Below are positions 45,266 through 55,065 of a stretch of 64,000 nucleotides of DNA, piece by piece. Source of the stretch: JACCXG01 sp963834305. Its GTDB lineage: Bacteria; Acidobacteriota; Vicinamibacteria; Vicinamibacterales; 2-12-FULL-66-21. The notes below the pieces were generated by a model, which made no database searches, was not told the origin of the DNA, and saw only the letters and a program-made list of their open reading frames with translations. The stretch spans positions 449,420 to 513,419 of the forward strand of contig CAWIAX010000001.1 of the NCBI GenBank assembly GCA_963834305.1, in the 5' to 3' direction. Numbering within the stretch: position 1 is the stretch's first letter; the number at the start of each line of letters is the position of its first letter. The translations under genes and the position numbers were made by a program.

Positions 45266-46288
45266 ATGCGACGCACCGGGCTGATCGTCGCCGGCCCTGA
45301 TGCTGCTCGCCGGCGTGCGCGTCCACATCCTCGGTGACGTCCGCTTCCAGCGGACGATCGTCGCGACCAGGCGGCGTCGACCGCCTCGCGCCGGTTCCAG
45401 TCACGACGAGCGGCCGGAACACCGTGAGCCCTGCCATCAGCTCCGGACCGAGTCGGCCGCCACGGCGGCCGAGGTTCCACGACACCACGCACCACCACCA
45501 CTGCGCCACCTGCGCCCGCCCCGACCACCCCGACCTCCACCACCACGCCCACGACGTGCTCGACGACCACGTCGCCGACCGACGATCCGGCACGACCCGG
45601 GCACGACCTCGGCGCCCTGCCGGCAGGGTCGCCGGCGGCGCTCGAGGAGCGGATGATCGGCACCTCGGTCGAGGGTCGACCGATCGTCGCCCGACGACTG
45701 CGGCACGCCGGGCGGCACGGTCGTGGTCGTGATCGGGGTCATCCACGGCGACGAGAACGCCGGGCTGGCCGTGATCGACCGGCTGCGTCGAGGCAGAAGT
45801 GCCCGGCGGGTTCGACCTGTGGCTGATCGACGCGATCAACCCCGACGGCCTCGCCAACGGACACCGCGGCAACGCCAACGGCGTCGACCTCAACCGCAAC
45901 TTCCCGCACGACTGGAACGCGATGGGCGCCCGGGCGACTCGGCAGTACGGCGGCACCGGCGCCAGCGAGCGAGCCGGAGACGCAGGCGTTCATGGCGTTC
46001 TGGGAGAGATCGAGCCGGCGCTGACGCTGTGGTACCACCAGGACCTGTTCCGCGTGAACCCGGCTACGGGCAAGGACGGCGCAGATCCGTGCAGCGCTAC
46101 GCCGAGCTCACCGGTCTGCCGATCTCGGCGATCACCGGCGGCACCTACACCGGCGTCGCGGCGACGTGGGTCAAGCGCACCGTTCGCCGGGCGCGATGTC
46201 GTTCATCGTCGAGCTCGGCCCGACGCTCGGCCCGGACGAGGCGGACGTGCACGCGGCAGCGGTGCTCGACATCGCGACGCTCGCCTGA
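45266..46288 (+). CDS. secreted M14-type zinc carboxypeptidase, several frameshifts
   Basis: Starts MRRTG with a hydrophobic segment (LMLLAGV) that may be a signal or anchor, then a Thr/Pro/His-coding stretch that is likely a Thr-Pro-rich linker in the right frame. Catalytic domain: SVEGRPIVARRL, GVIHGDENAGLAVIDRL (His and Glu zinc ligands), AINPDGLANGHRGNANGVDL NRNFP, WYHQD with the third ligand, and FIVELGPTLGP with the catalytic Glu. Breaks near 45290, 45375, 45640-45715, 45792, 45968, 46085 and 46187. A murein-peptide or general peptidase role is likely. Confidence 0.8.
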
Positions 46289-46309
46289 CGTCGGACCCGG
46301 CGGAGCGGC

Positions 46310-47066
46310 TCAGTCGTCGCGCACGTAGCGGGTGAACAGGAAGCCGTCGTCCTCGAGCACGTGTGCGAGGCGCATCCGGCGGGTCGATCGCTGGCGCAGT
46401 GGTCGGTGACGCGTGGCCCGTCGCCGCCGGCGAGCTGCGGCGAGATCGTCAGGTTCAGCTCGTCGATCGAGGTCGGCGTCGAGCCAGCGCACCGTTCAGC
46501 GCCGGCCCACCCTCGGCCTGGACGAAGTCGGCATCGAGCTGGGCGAGCGCCGCGGCCAGGTCGAGCGTCGCCGCGTCCGGCGCGAACGCGTCGTCGACGT
46601 CGACCTGGGGCGCATCCTCGGGCACGATCAGGAAGCCGGCACCGGAGGTGAACAGCGGGATCGACGAGGTCGATCTCGCCCGGTGCGAGACGACCCCGAT
46701 CCGCTGGCCGGGCTTGCGCGGCGGGCCGTAGCGCTCCGCCCGCACGGTGCCGGCGCCGACGATGATCACGTCGGCGAGCGACCGCAGCGTCGCCAGCACC
46801 TCGCGGTCGGTGTCGCTGGACAGGCCCGCCCGACCGGTGGTCGACCACCGTCGAGCCGTCGAGGCTGGCCACCATGCACAGCCCGATCCACGGGCGGTCG
46901 CGCCGGTCGCGGCCGGAGCACGTCGTACGCCTCGCGTAGCGACTCGGCTCGCGCGGTCGCACCGTGGTGACCGGTGCCTGGCGATCCGCAGCTGCGACGC
47001 ATGCATCCGATGACGCCACTCTCCGACGCGCGGTCGCCGATCGGCTCCACGGGAGATCAGTCGCAT
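46310..47066 (-). CDS. RibD C-terminal-domain (dihydrofolate-reductase-fold) protein, frameshifted
   Basis: RPWIGLCMVASLDGSTVVDH is the RibD_C hallmark, followed by DTDREVLATLRSLADVIIVG and AGTVRAERYGPPRKPGQRI (NADPH site), and FVQAEGGPALNGALL; it ends in VLEDDGFLFTRYVRDD. The deaminase half of RibD is absent. About 250 residues with breaks near 46910, 46845, 46665, 46490 and 46400. Stand-alone RibD_C proteins act as pyrimidinone or other reductases; no riboflavin operon is nearby. Start taken at 47066, uncertain. Confidence 0.78.
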
Positions 47067-47520
47067 CCGAGTGATGTTGTCAGCGCAGGGCCGCCGCTTC
47101 GCTCGTTCACCGCACAGGCCGCTGCGCGACGCGGACTGCATCAGTAGCGTCGTCGTCCTGGCGGTCCGCCCTGTGGATATGTGGACAACCGCTGCGTTGT
47201 TCACCGCTGTTCATCCTCTGTCCACAGACGTTAGGCCGGAAATTCACATCGGTTATGCCTCTTCCTGCCCACAAGCCGCACCGTGCGTAGGGTGGCCTCT
47301 CGTGACTGGCGCGGTGCAGGGCGCGGATGGGCAGTGGGTCGCACGGCGAGGCGCTCGGCTCTCGGTGCGCCCGCTGCGGGCAGGTGTCCGAACCTGCGAC
47401 CTCTGCATCGTCGACCGGCCACCGACTCGTCACCGCTGAGGCGACCTGGTGATTCGACATGCCGTGTCCTGGTCATCGAGATGCTACAATCGTGCTGAGT
47501 CTCGCACGGTTCACACGGTC
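47067..47520. other. 454-bp regulatory region upstream of nrdJ
   Basis: No gene seen. It holds the DnaA-box-like sites listed separately, a TACAAT that could be a -10 element at 47485-47490, and several GC-rich inverted repeats. I looked for a cobalamin riboswitch (expected with a B12-dependent enzyme) and an NrdR box and could not recognise either. Confidence 0.5.
47172..47226. promoter_or_regulatory. three DnaA-box-like sites
   Basis: Reverse TTGTCCACA (47180-47188) is an exact match to the actinobacterial DnaA box; next to it, overlapping by one base, is reverse ATATCCACA (47172-47180), and forward CTGTCCACA (47218-47226) follows. Each is one or two bases from TTATCCACA. The sites are about 300 bp upstream of nrdJ. 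Confidence 0.6.
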
Positions 47521-50500
47521 GTGATCTCACGGTCACATCTTGTAGTAGACGCCACGTACGCCCAAGGATCACCAGTCACTGGCGCCGGATCGCCTCGCCA
47601 TCGGGATCACCCGTCACTTCACCGCGCCGGGGGTGCACCCCTACGACGAGGTCGTGTGGGAGCGCCGCGACGCGCGGATCAGCAACTGGAAGGACGGCAC
47701 CGTCGCCTTCGAGCAGCTGCGGCGTCGAGTTCCCCGTCGCTGGTCGCTGAACGCCACCAACATCGTCGCCCAGAAGTACTTCCGCGGCACGCTGGGCACG
47801 CCCGAGCGCGAGTCGTCGCTGCGCCAGGTCATCGATCGCGTCGCCGACACGATCACCGACGTGGGGTGTCGAGGGCGGCTACTTCGCCGACGAGGCCGAG
47901 GCCGAGGCGTTCCGCAACGAGCTGAAGTACATCCTGGTCACCCAGCGGGCCGCGTTCAACAGCCCGGTGTGGTTCAACATCGGCGTCAAGGGCGTGCCGC
48001 AGCAGGCCAGCGCGTGCTTCATCCTCGCCGTCGACGACACGATGGACGGCATCCTCAACTGGTACCGCGAGGAAGGCGATCATCTTCAAGGGTGGCTCCG
48101 GCTCCGGCATCAACCTGTCCAACATCCGCTCCAGCTACGAGCTGCTCAACGGTGGCGGCACCGCCAGCGGCCCGGTCAGCTTCATGCGCGGCGCCGACGC
48201 GTCGGCCGGCACGATCAAGAGCGGCGGCAAGACCCGCCGTGCGGCGAAGATGGTCATCCTCAACGTCGATCACCCCGACGTCGAGGAGTTCATCTGGTGC
48301 AAGGTGAAGGAGGAGCGCAAGGCGCGGGTGCTGCGCGACGCCGGCTTCGACATGGACCTCGATGGCACGCGACAGCTTCAGCATCCAGTACCAGAACGCG
48401 AACAACTCGGTGCGCGTCAGCGACGAGTTCATGCAGGCCGTCGTCGACGACGCCGAGTGGACGCTACCGCGCCGTCACCGACGGCTCGCCGGTGCGCACC
48501 GTGCGCGCCCGCGACCTGTGGCGCGAGATCGCCCAGGCGTCGTGGGAGTGCGCCGACCCCGGCCTGCAGTTCGACACCACGATCAACAAGTGGCACACCG
48601 CGCACGCCACCGGCCGCATCAACGGCAGCAACCCGTGCAGCGAGTACATGCACATCGACAACTCGGCGTGCAACCTCGCCAGCATCAACCTGCTGCACTA
48701 CCTCGACGAGGACGGCGAGTTCGACGTCGACGGCGTACATGCACACGATCGAGGTCATGTTCACCGCGCAGGAGATCCTGGTCGGCCGCGCCGACTACCC
48801 GACCGAGAAGATCGGCGAGAACAGCCGCAAGTTCCGCCAGCTCGGCCTCGGCTACGCCAACCTCGGTGCGACGCTGATGGCGCTCGGCCTCGCCGTACGA
48901 CAGCGAAGAGGGTCGGGCGTGGGCCGCAGCGCTGACGTCGCTGATGACCGGCCACGCGTACGCCACCAGCGCTCGCACCGCCAGCCGGATGGGCCCGTTC
49001 GCCGGCTTCGCCGAGAACGAGCAGTACATGCTCGACGTGCTGCGCATGCACCGCGACGCGCACGCACGAGATCGGCGCAGCCACGCCAATGTGCCCGCCG
49101 AGCTGCGTCGCTGCCGGCATGCACGCGTGGGAGTCGGCTGTCCGCGACGGCGAGGAGTACGGCGTGCGCAACAGCCAGGCCACGGTGCTCGCACCGACCG
49201 GCACCATCGGCCTGATGATGGACTGCGACACCACCGGCATCGAGCCCGACCTCGGCCTGGTCAAGATGAAGAAGCTGGTCGGCGGCGGCACGATGACCAT
49301 CGTCAACCAGACCATCCCGCGTGCGCTGCGCAAGCTCGGCTACACGCCCGCCGCAGATCGACGACATCGTCGCCTACATCGACCGCGAGAAGAGCATCCT
49401 CGGTGCGCCGCACCTCGCCGCCGAGCACGTCGCCGGTGTTCGCCTGCAGCATGGGCGACAACACGATCCACTACGAGGGCCACGTGCGGATGATGGGTGC
49501 GGTGCAGCCGTTCATCTCCGGCGCCATCTCCAAGACGGTCAACATGCCCGAGGAGGCCTCGGTGGAAGACGTCGAGGCGCTGCACATGCTGTCGTGGCAG
49601 CTCGGCCTGAAGGCCGTTGCGATCTACCGCGACAACTGCAAGGTCGGTCAGCCGCTGTCAGACTGCGCAAGGAGGACGACAGCGTGCCATCGCAGCGAGG
49701 ACGCTGCGCTGATCAGGCGCCGCAGATCGTCGAGCGCATCGTCGAGCAGGTCGTGCACCAGCCGATCCGCCAGAAGCTGCCGCGCAGCCGCCGCGGGCGC
49801 ACGTTCGAGTTCCGCGTCGCCGACTGCAAGGGCTTCGCCACCATCGGCGAGTACGACAACGGTCAGCCCGGCGAGATCTTCCTCACCGTGTCCAAGCAGG
49901 GCAGCACGCTGAGCGGCATCATGGATGCGTTCGCCAAGAGCATCAGCTACGGCCTGCAGTACGGCGTGCCGTTGCGGGCGTTCGTCGAGGCGTTCACCAA
50001 CATGCGCTTCGAGCCGGCCGGTATGACCGACGACCCCGACATCCGCTTCGCCTCGTCGATCATGGACTACCTGTTCCGCCGCCTCGCGCTCGAGTACCTG
50101 ACCTACGACGAGCGCGCCGAGCTGGGCATCTTCTCCGTCGACGAGCGGCTGCAGCCGACGCTGCCCGGTGTCGACGAGAGCGTGTGAGACACTCGCACCG
50201 GCACCGAGATCGTCGCCGATCCCAAGAGCATCCCGTCGGCCGACGACCTGCTCGCGCAGATGGAGCTGGGCATCGCCCCGAGGCGCCGAACAACGACATC
50301 ACCAACCCGTCCGGCATCGCCCGGCCCGAGCTCGCCGGCAACCCTGCCTCGGCACCCCGACCGGATGCCCCGGCGCTCGCCGATGCGCCGACACGAGGCG
50401 CAGCACCGGTCCACAGCGGCGCAGCAGCGGTCCACAGCGGCGACGCGCCGGTCCACAGCGGCGACGCGCCGATGTGCATGCAGTGCGGCGTGCAGATGAT

Positions 50501-50558
50501 CCGCGCTGGTTCGTGCCACGTGTGTCCGAGCTGCGGCAGCACCAGCGGGTGCAGCTGA
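47521..50558 (+). CDS. nrdJ: vitamin B12-dependent ribonucleotide reductase (class II), many frameshifts
   Basis: Makes dNTP precursors with adenosylcobalamin. ITRHFTAPGVHPYDEVVWER at the start; AAFNSPVWFNIG, FKGGSGSGINLSNIRSSYE, GSNPCSEYMHIDNSACNLAS (catalytic Cys), TVLAPTGTIGLMMDCDTTGI, SKTVNMPEEASVEDVEALH. After YGLQYGVPLRAFVEAFTN the frame shifts near 50190 and runs through a Pro/Ala linker with three copies of a VHSG heptad to CMQCGVQMIRAGSCHVCPSC, the C-terminal redox Cys motif. About 1010 residues; start (GTG 47521) uncertain. More than ten single-base breaks. Confidence 0.93.
50409..50471 (+). repeat. three tandem 21-bp repeats in the nrdJ linker
   Basis: Units begin GTCCACAGCGGCG at 50409, 50430 and 50451; the last two are identical. 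They encode VHSGAAA, VHSGDAP, VHSGDAP between the catalytic part and the C-terminal Cys tail of NrdJ. Confidence 0.85.
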
Positions 50559-50585
50559 GCCGCCGGCGGTAGCCGCCGGCGGCTC
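50557..50585 (+). terminator. strong hairpin at the nrdJ stop
   Basis: GAGCCGCCGGCGG pairs with CCGCCGGCGGCTC, a 13-bp perfect stem with loop TAG that begins within the stop codon. No T run follows, so it may be a GC-rich intrinsic terminator of the actinobacterial kind. Confidence 0.65.
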
Positions 50586-50698
50586 GCAACGGGGGAGCAG
50601 GAACGTCCCGGCTCGGGCCAGGCCCGGCCCGCGGTGGCGGTCCCCCACGACAGGCGTTTCACCTTCGTGGCCCGCCGACGCGTCGATACGATCGCAGG

Positions 50699-52192
50699 GT
50701 GCTCCTGGCCGACCTCGTCGATGCGTCCCGGCGGGTGGCAGCCACCAGCAAGCGTCTCGAGAAGGTGGCTGTGCTCGCCGAACTGTTCCGGCGGTTGGCG
50801 CCTGAGGAGGTCGTGCCCACGGTGGGGCTGCTCGTCGGCGAGCCGCGTCAGGGGCGCCTCGGCGTCGGTTGGGCGACGTTGGCCGATCATCGTGTCGCCG
50901 GCGCCGTCCAGCCGGCGCTGACGATCCTCGACGTCGATGCGTTGTTCACCCGTCTGGCGACGACCCAGGGAACGGGTTCGCAGCGCGAACGTGCGACGTT
51001 GCTGCGCGACCTCTTCGCCGCCGCCACGGACGCCGAGCAGGATCACATCTACCGCGTGATCATCGGGGAGCTGCGCCAGGGCGCGAACGAGGGCGTCCTC
51101 GCCGACGCGGTCGCCAAGGCGGGCGGGCGTCCCTTGGCGGACGTTCGCCGCGCCGCGATGCTGCTCGGCAGCCTCGCTGCGGCAGCCGAGCTGGCGCTCG
51201 CCGGTGCGGATCTCGACGTCGGCCTGACGACGCTCGTGGCGGTGCAGCCGATGCTGGCCTCGACAGCGGTGTCGGTGTCCGAAGCGTTGGCTGCCACCGG
51301 ACCGGCGAGCGTCGAGTGGAAGTTGGACGGCGCACGCATCCAGGTCCACCGCCGTGGCGACGAGGTGCGCGTGTTCACCCGCAGCCTTCGCGAGATCGGC
51401 GAGCGAGTCCCTGCGATCGTGCAGGCGGCGCGCTCGCTGGAGGACGACGATCTCGTGCTCGACGGCGAGGCGCTCGGGCTCGACATCGACGGCAATCCGC
51501 TGAAGTTCCAGGACACGATGAACGCCGAGACGTCGCTGCGGCCGTTCTTCTTCGACGTGCTCCATGCCGGCGGTCGATCCTTGATCGACGTGCCGCTGAG
51601 CGAGCGCAAGGCGCTCCTGGCGCAGGTGGCCCCTCCGGCACTGCTCCTGCCGACCCTCGACGTCGTCGATCCCGCGCGGCCGGACGATGCCGACCGGTTC
51701 GCCGAGCAGGCCCTGGCTGCCGGTCACGAAGGAGTGATGGTGAAGGCACTGGGCTCGCCGTACCAGGCGGGCCGGCGTGGCGCCACCTGGCGCAAGGTCA
51801 AACCTGTGCACACCCTCGATCTGCTGGTGCTCGCTGCCGAGTGGGGTCACGGCCGCCGGCACGGCTGGCTCAGCAACCTGCACCTTGCGGCCCGCGGCGG
51901 CGCCGGCGAGTTCGTGATGGTCGGCAAGACGTTCAAGGGGATGACCGACGATCTGCTGCGGTGGCAGACCGACGAGCTGCAACGGATCGCCGTCGGTGAG
52001 GAGGTCGGCGCCGACGCGCACACGGTTCACGTCCGCCCCGAGCTCGTGGTCGAGATCGCGCTCGACGGCGTCCAACGCTCCACCCGCTACCCGGGTGGGG
52101 TGGCGCTGCGCTTCGCCCGGGTCCGGCGGTACCGACCGGACAAGTCGCCCGCCGACGTGGACAGCATCGACGCAGTCCGCGCCATGATGTGA
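50699..52192 (+). CDS. lig: ATP-dependent DNA ligase
   Basis: 497 residues from GTG, intact. The N-terminal helical DNA-binding domain (LVGEPRQGRLGVGWATL) precedes motif I EWKLDGARIQ with the adenylated Lys208; motif III FFFDVLHAGG, motif IV EGVMVKAL, and motif V WRKVKP follow; the OB domain ends the protein. It matches the LigB/Lig type of actinobacteria and archaea, distinct from NAD-dependent LigA. No Ku or primase gene is beside it. This gene and the next are free of frameshifts, unlike their surroundings. Confidence 0.92.
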   Translation: MLLADLVDASRRVAATSKRLEKVAVLAELFRRLAPEEVVPTVGLLVGEPRQGRLGVGWATLADHRVAGAVQPALTILDVDALFTRLATTQGTGSQRERATLLRDLFAAATDAEQDHIYRVIIGELRQGANEGVLADAVAKAGGRPLADVRRAAMLLGSLAAAAELALAGADLDVGLTTLVAVQPMLASTAVSVSEALAATGPASVEWKLDGARIQVHRRGDEVRVFTRSLREIGERVPAIVQAARSLEDDDLVLDGEALGLDIDGNPLKFQDTMNAETSLRPFFFDVLHAGGRSLIDVPLSERKALLAQVAPPALLLPTLDVVDPARPDDADRFAEQALAAGHEGVMVKALGSPYQAGRRGATWRKVKPVHTLDLLVLAAEWGHGRRHGWLSNLHLAARGGAGEFVMVGKTFKGMTDDLLRWQTDELQRIAVGEEVGADAHTVHVRPELVVEIALDGVQRSTRYPGGVALRFARVRRYRPDKSPADVDSIDAVRAMM

Positions 52193-52339
52193 CACGCGTG
52201 CGAGCGTCGCGTCGGTGCGGCGACCATCGGTTCGGGTGGCGAGCTCTGGCGACGCGATCTGGAACACTGAGCCCGTGCCCCACCCTTTCCGCGACGATCC
52301 GCGTGCGACGGTGCCGGCACCGGGAACGTCCGGTCGCCC

Positions 52340-53171
52340 ATGAGGGTGATGACGTGGAACCTGTGGTGGCGGTTCGGGCCGTGGGAGCAGCGGCAGGCGG
52401 CGATCAGCGCCACCGTCGTCGAGCAAGCACCCGACGTGCTGCTGCTGCAGGAGGTGTGGCGTCAACCTGCCGACGGCACGTCGGCCGCGCACGTGATCGC
52501 CGATGCGCTCGGCGGGTGGCACGTCGCGCTCACCGACGACCCGTTCGAAGGGCGCGACGTCGGCTTCCACAATGCGATCGTCAGCCGCTGGCCGATCGTG
52601 CGCGACCGCAGCCACCCGCTGCCCAACGGCGCCGGCGAGGAAGGTCATCGCCGGATCCTCGTCGCCCACCTCGCCACGCCCTGGGGGGAGTGGCCGGTCG
52701 TGACCACTCACCTGGCCTACCGCTTCGACGAGTCTGCGTTGCGGCAGGTCCAAGCGCGGCGCCTGCTCGAGGTGGTCGCGGAGGTGCGCGGCGACCCAGA
52801 GACCGATCTCCCGCCGATCGTCGGCGGCGACCTCAATGCGATCCCCGACAGCGACGAGATCCGCATGCTCACCGGGCGGAGTGCCGCCCCGGTACCGGGC
52901 CTGGTGCTCAGCGACACCTGGGAGCACGTCGGCGACGGCCTCGGCCCGACGTGGCGCAGCGACAACCCGTACCAGGTCCACACGGCATGGCCGAGCCGGC
53001 GCCTCGACTACGTGTTCGTCGCCTGGCCGCGTCCCGAAGCCGGTGGGCAACCCGGTCCGGGCATGGCTCGCCGGCATCGAGGCAGTCGCGACACCCACCG
53101 GCACGGTCGTGCCCAGCGATCACGCTGCCGTCGTCGTCGATCTCCGCGAGCCGGACCTCGCCGTCCGCTGA
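52340..53171 (+). CDS. endonuclease/exonuclease/phosphatase family protein, one frameshift
   Basis: MTWNLWWRFGPWEQRQAAIS, then VLLLQEVW (metal-binding Glu), NAIVSRWPIV, VVTTHLAYRFDESALRQVQA, GGDLNAIPDSDEIRML (Asp-x-Asn) and, after a break near 53035, VPSDHAAVVVDL (Asp-His). All EEP motifs are present. About 277 residues. The exact substrate (DNA, phospholipid or phosphoinositide) cannot be told. Its stop overlaps the next start by one base. Confidence 0.85.
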
Positions 53172-53757
53172 TGAAGCCGCTGCTGGAACGGGTGGGGCCC
53201 GGCGTCGCACCGCCGGCCGGAAGGTCGGCCCGAGCGCCGCCCTGACCGACCGGAGCAGGGCCGTCCTGCTGCTCGCCGACCAGGCCGCCAACCGGTTGCC
53301 GCCGGTGTGCATGCGCACCGGCCGGCGCACCGACGAGGTCGTGAGCATGCGGATCACGCCCCTGCGCCACTTCGAACGATGGACGTTCCTGATCGGTACG
53401 CCGCTGACGATGGTGCTCGCCCGCCTGATCGGTCGCCGCTCGATCCGCATCGTGCTGCCGGTGGTCGCCGGAGCGTGGCTCGCCTGGCGCAAGCGCTTCA
53501 TGCGCTGCGTGCTGCTCGGCGCCGCCGGCGCCGGCATCGCACTGGTCGGTGCCGTCCGCCAGATACCGCTCCTCCTCGTCATCGGTGCGGTCCTGCTCGC
53601 CTGGAACTGGGTCGCTCGGATCCGCCTGCGGCGCGAGCACTGGGTGGGTGTCGAGCTGATCCCGCAGCAGGGGCACATCCTCGTCAGCCGGGTGCATCCC
53701 GAGTTCGACCGGGAGGCGGCTCGGCTGTTCACTGCGGCCGTCAACGCCCGCCGGTAG
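53171..53757 (+). CDS. membrane protein, function unknown, one frameshift
   Basis: About 195 residues. MKPLLERVGPGVAPPAG, then one frame change near 53221 to ADQAANRLPPVCMRTGRRTD. Three probable helices: FLIGTPLTMVLARLIG, IRIVLPVVAGAWLAW and CVLLGAAGAGIALVG with PLLLVIGAVLLAWNWVA. It ends in HPEFDREAARLFTAAVN. The early Cys-containing VCMRTG segment looks like a half zinc site of the DUF3592 or similar kind, not assignable. Followed by tdk after 12 bp. Confidence 0.6.
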
Positions 53758-53769
53758 GGTCGCGCCCGC

Positions 53770-54376
53770 ATGGCGACTCTGCGGTTCAGCTTCGGCACGA
53801 TGGGCTCCGGCAAGAGCACGATGGCGCTGCAGATCCACCACAACCTGCGCCAGCCGCGAGCTGTACGGCCTGCTGCTGACGATGCTCGACCGCGAGGGTG
53901 CGCAGGTGACCAGCCGGCTCGGCGTCGCCGCGCGAGGCGATCGACGTCAGCCGGCGATCTCGACCTCTACAAGCTCGCCGTCGACCACTGGCCGATGCAC
54001 TACCTGGTCTGCGACGAGGCGCAGTTCTACACCGTGACGCAGTGCGACCAGCTGGCCCGGGCGGTCGACGACCTCGGGGTCGACGTGTTCGCGTTCGGGT
54101 TGATCACCGACTTCCGGGGCGAGCTGTTCGAGGGCACGAAGCGGATGCTCGAGATCGCCGACGAGCGGGTGCCGATGCAGGTCGAGGCGCGCTGCTGGTG
54201 CGGTGCGCGGGCCACGCACAACGCCCGCGTGGTCAACGGCGAGATCACCTACGAGGGCGAGACGGTCGTGGTCGGCGACACCGACGAGCTCGGTCGAGCA
54301 GCCGCTGTTCGGCGACACGGTGCGCTACGAGCTGCTGTGCCGCCGCCACTACCGCAACGGCGAGCTCGGCGCCTAG
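53770..54376 (+). CDS. tdk: thymidine kinase (class II), frameshifted
   Basis: Salvages thymidine to dTMP. FSFGTMGSGKSTMALQIHHN is the P-loop, YLVCDEAQFYTVTQCDQLA the Walker B/DEAQ, VFAFGLITDFRGELFEGTKR the lasso region, and RCWCGARATHNARVVNG with LCRRHYRNGELGA the zinc Cys set. Breaks near 53855, 53935-53945 and 54295. About 201 residues. Usual size for the type II enzyme. Confidence 0.9.
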
Positions 54377-54396
54377 CCAGCGAGCCGCGGCGCAGC

Positions 54397-54850
54397 TCAG
54401 CCGGTGGCGGCAGCGGCGGCGATCACGATGACGAGGACGAGCACGCCGACGATGAGCAGGCAGCTCGAGACGATGCCGCAGATCCGGCCGGCGTTGACGC
54501 TGCCGCGGTTCGAGTACGTCGTGCGTCGGATCGGCGTCGATCTCGCGGATCGCCTTCTGGCCCATCGCCCACGCCACCGGCCCGAGCAGGCCGCAGATCA
54601 CGAGGCTGAGGATGCCCGAGCACGAGGATGGTGGTGCCGTTGCGGGTGATCGCGGCACCCGCCGCCGTACGGGTTGTACGGCACGTACCCGGGGGATGCT
54701 GGCCGGCCGGAGCGGCCGTACCCCACGGCGGCTGGCCGGGTTGCTGCGTCCATCCGAGCGGGAGTGCGGGAGCCGCTGCTCGGGACCGGGGAACGAACCC
54801 GGCCGGTCCTGGCCGGGCCGTTCCCAGCCCGGCGGCGGTGCATCGGACAT
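54397..54850 (-). CDS. DUF4190-type membrane protein, frameshifted
   Basis: Pro-rich cytoplasmic N-terminus (MSDAPPPGWERPGQDRPG), then LGILSLVICGLLGPVAWAMG QKAIREIDADP, the DUF4190 signature, and a second helix LIVGVLVLVIVIAAA at the end. Breaks near 54755, 54615 and 54530. About 150 residues. Common in actinobacteria; function unknown. Divergent from gltB, convergent with tdk. Confidence 0.75.
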
Positions 54851-55065
54851 GCGCCGAGCTTAGGGGGCTGCGCCGCCGTCGTGGTCGGCTGCGACCGCCC
54901 GGTTACGGCTCCAGCCGACTGCGCTGCGTGAGCCTGCGAAAGTCTGGCGCGATCCCTGCACGGCTGCGTAACATGTCGTTCACCGTTCGGGCCAGCGTCG
55001 TCCCGTGCGCCACCCAGCCGATCCTGAGTCCTCGACGGATCCCGACTTCGTGGAAGCAGAACTCG

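Noticed and set aside
47230..47520. Cobalamin riboswitch before nrdJ
   Set aside because: Expected from the B12-dependent enzyme, but the conserved riboswitch segments are not recognisable.
50060..53104. A 1014-codon open frame on the minus strand
   Set aside because: It is antisense to the intact ligase and endonuclease-family genes, and its translation is compositionally biased with no recognisable family.
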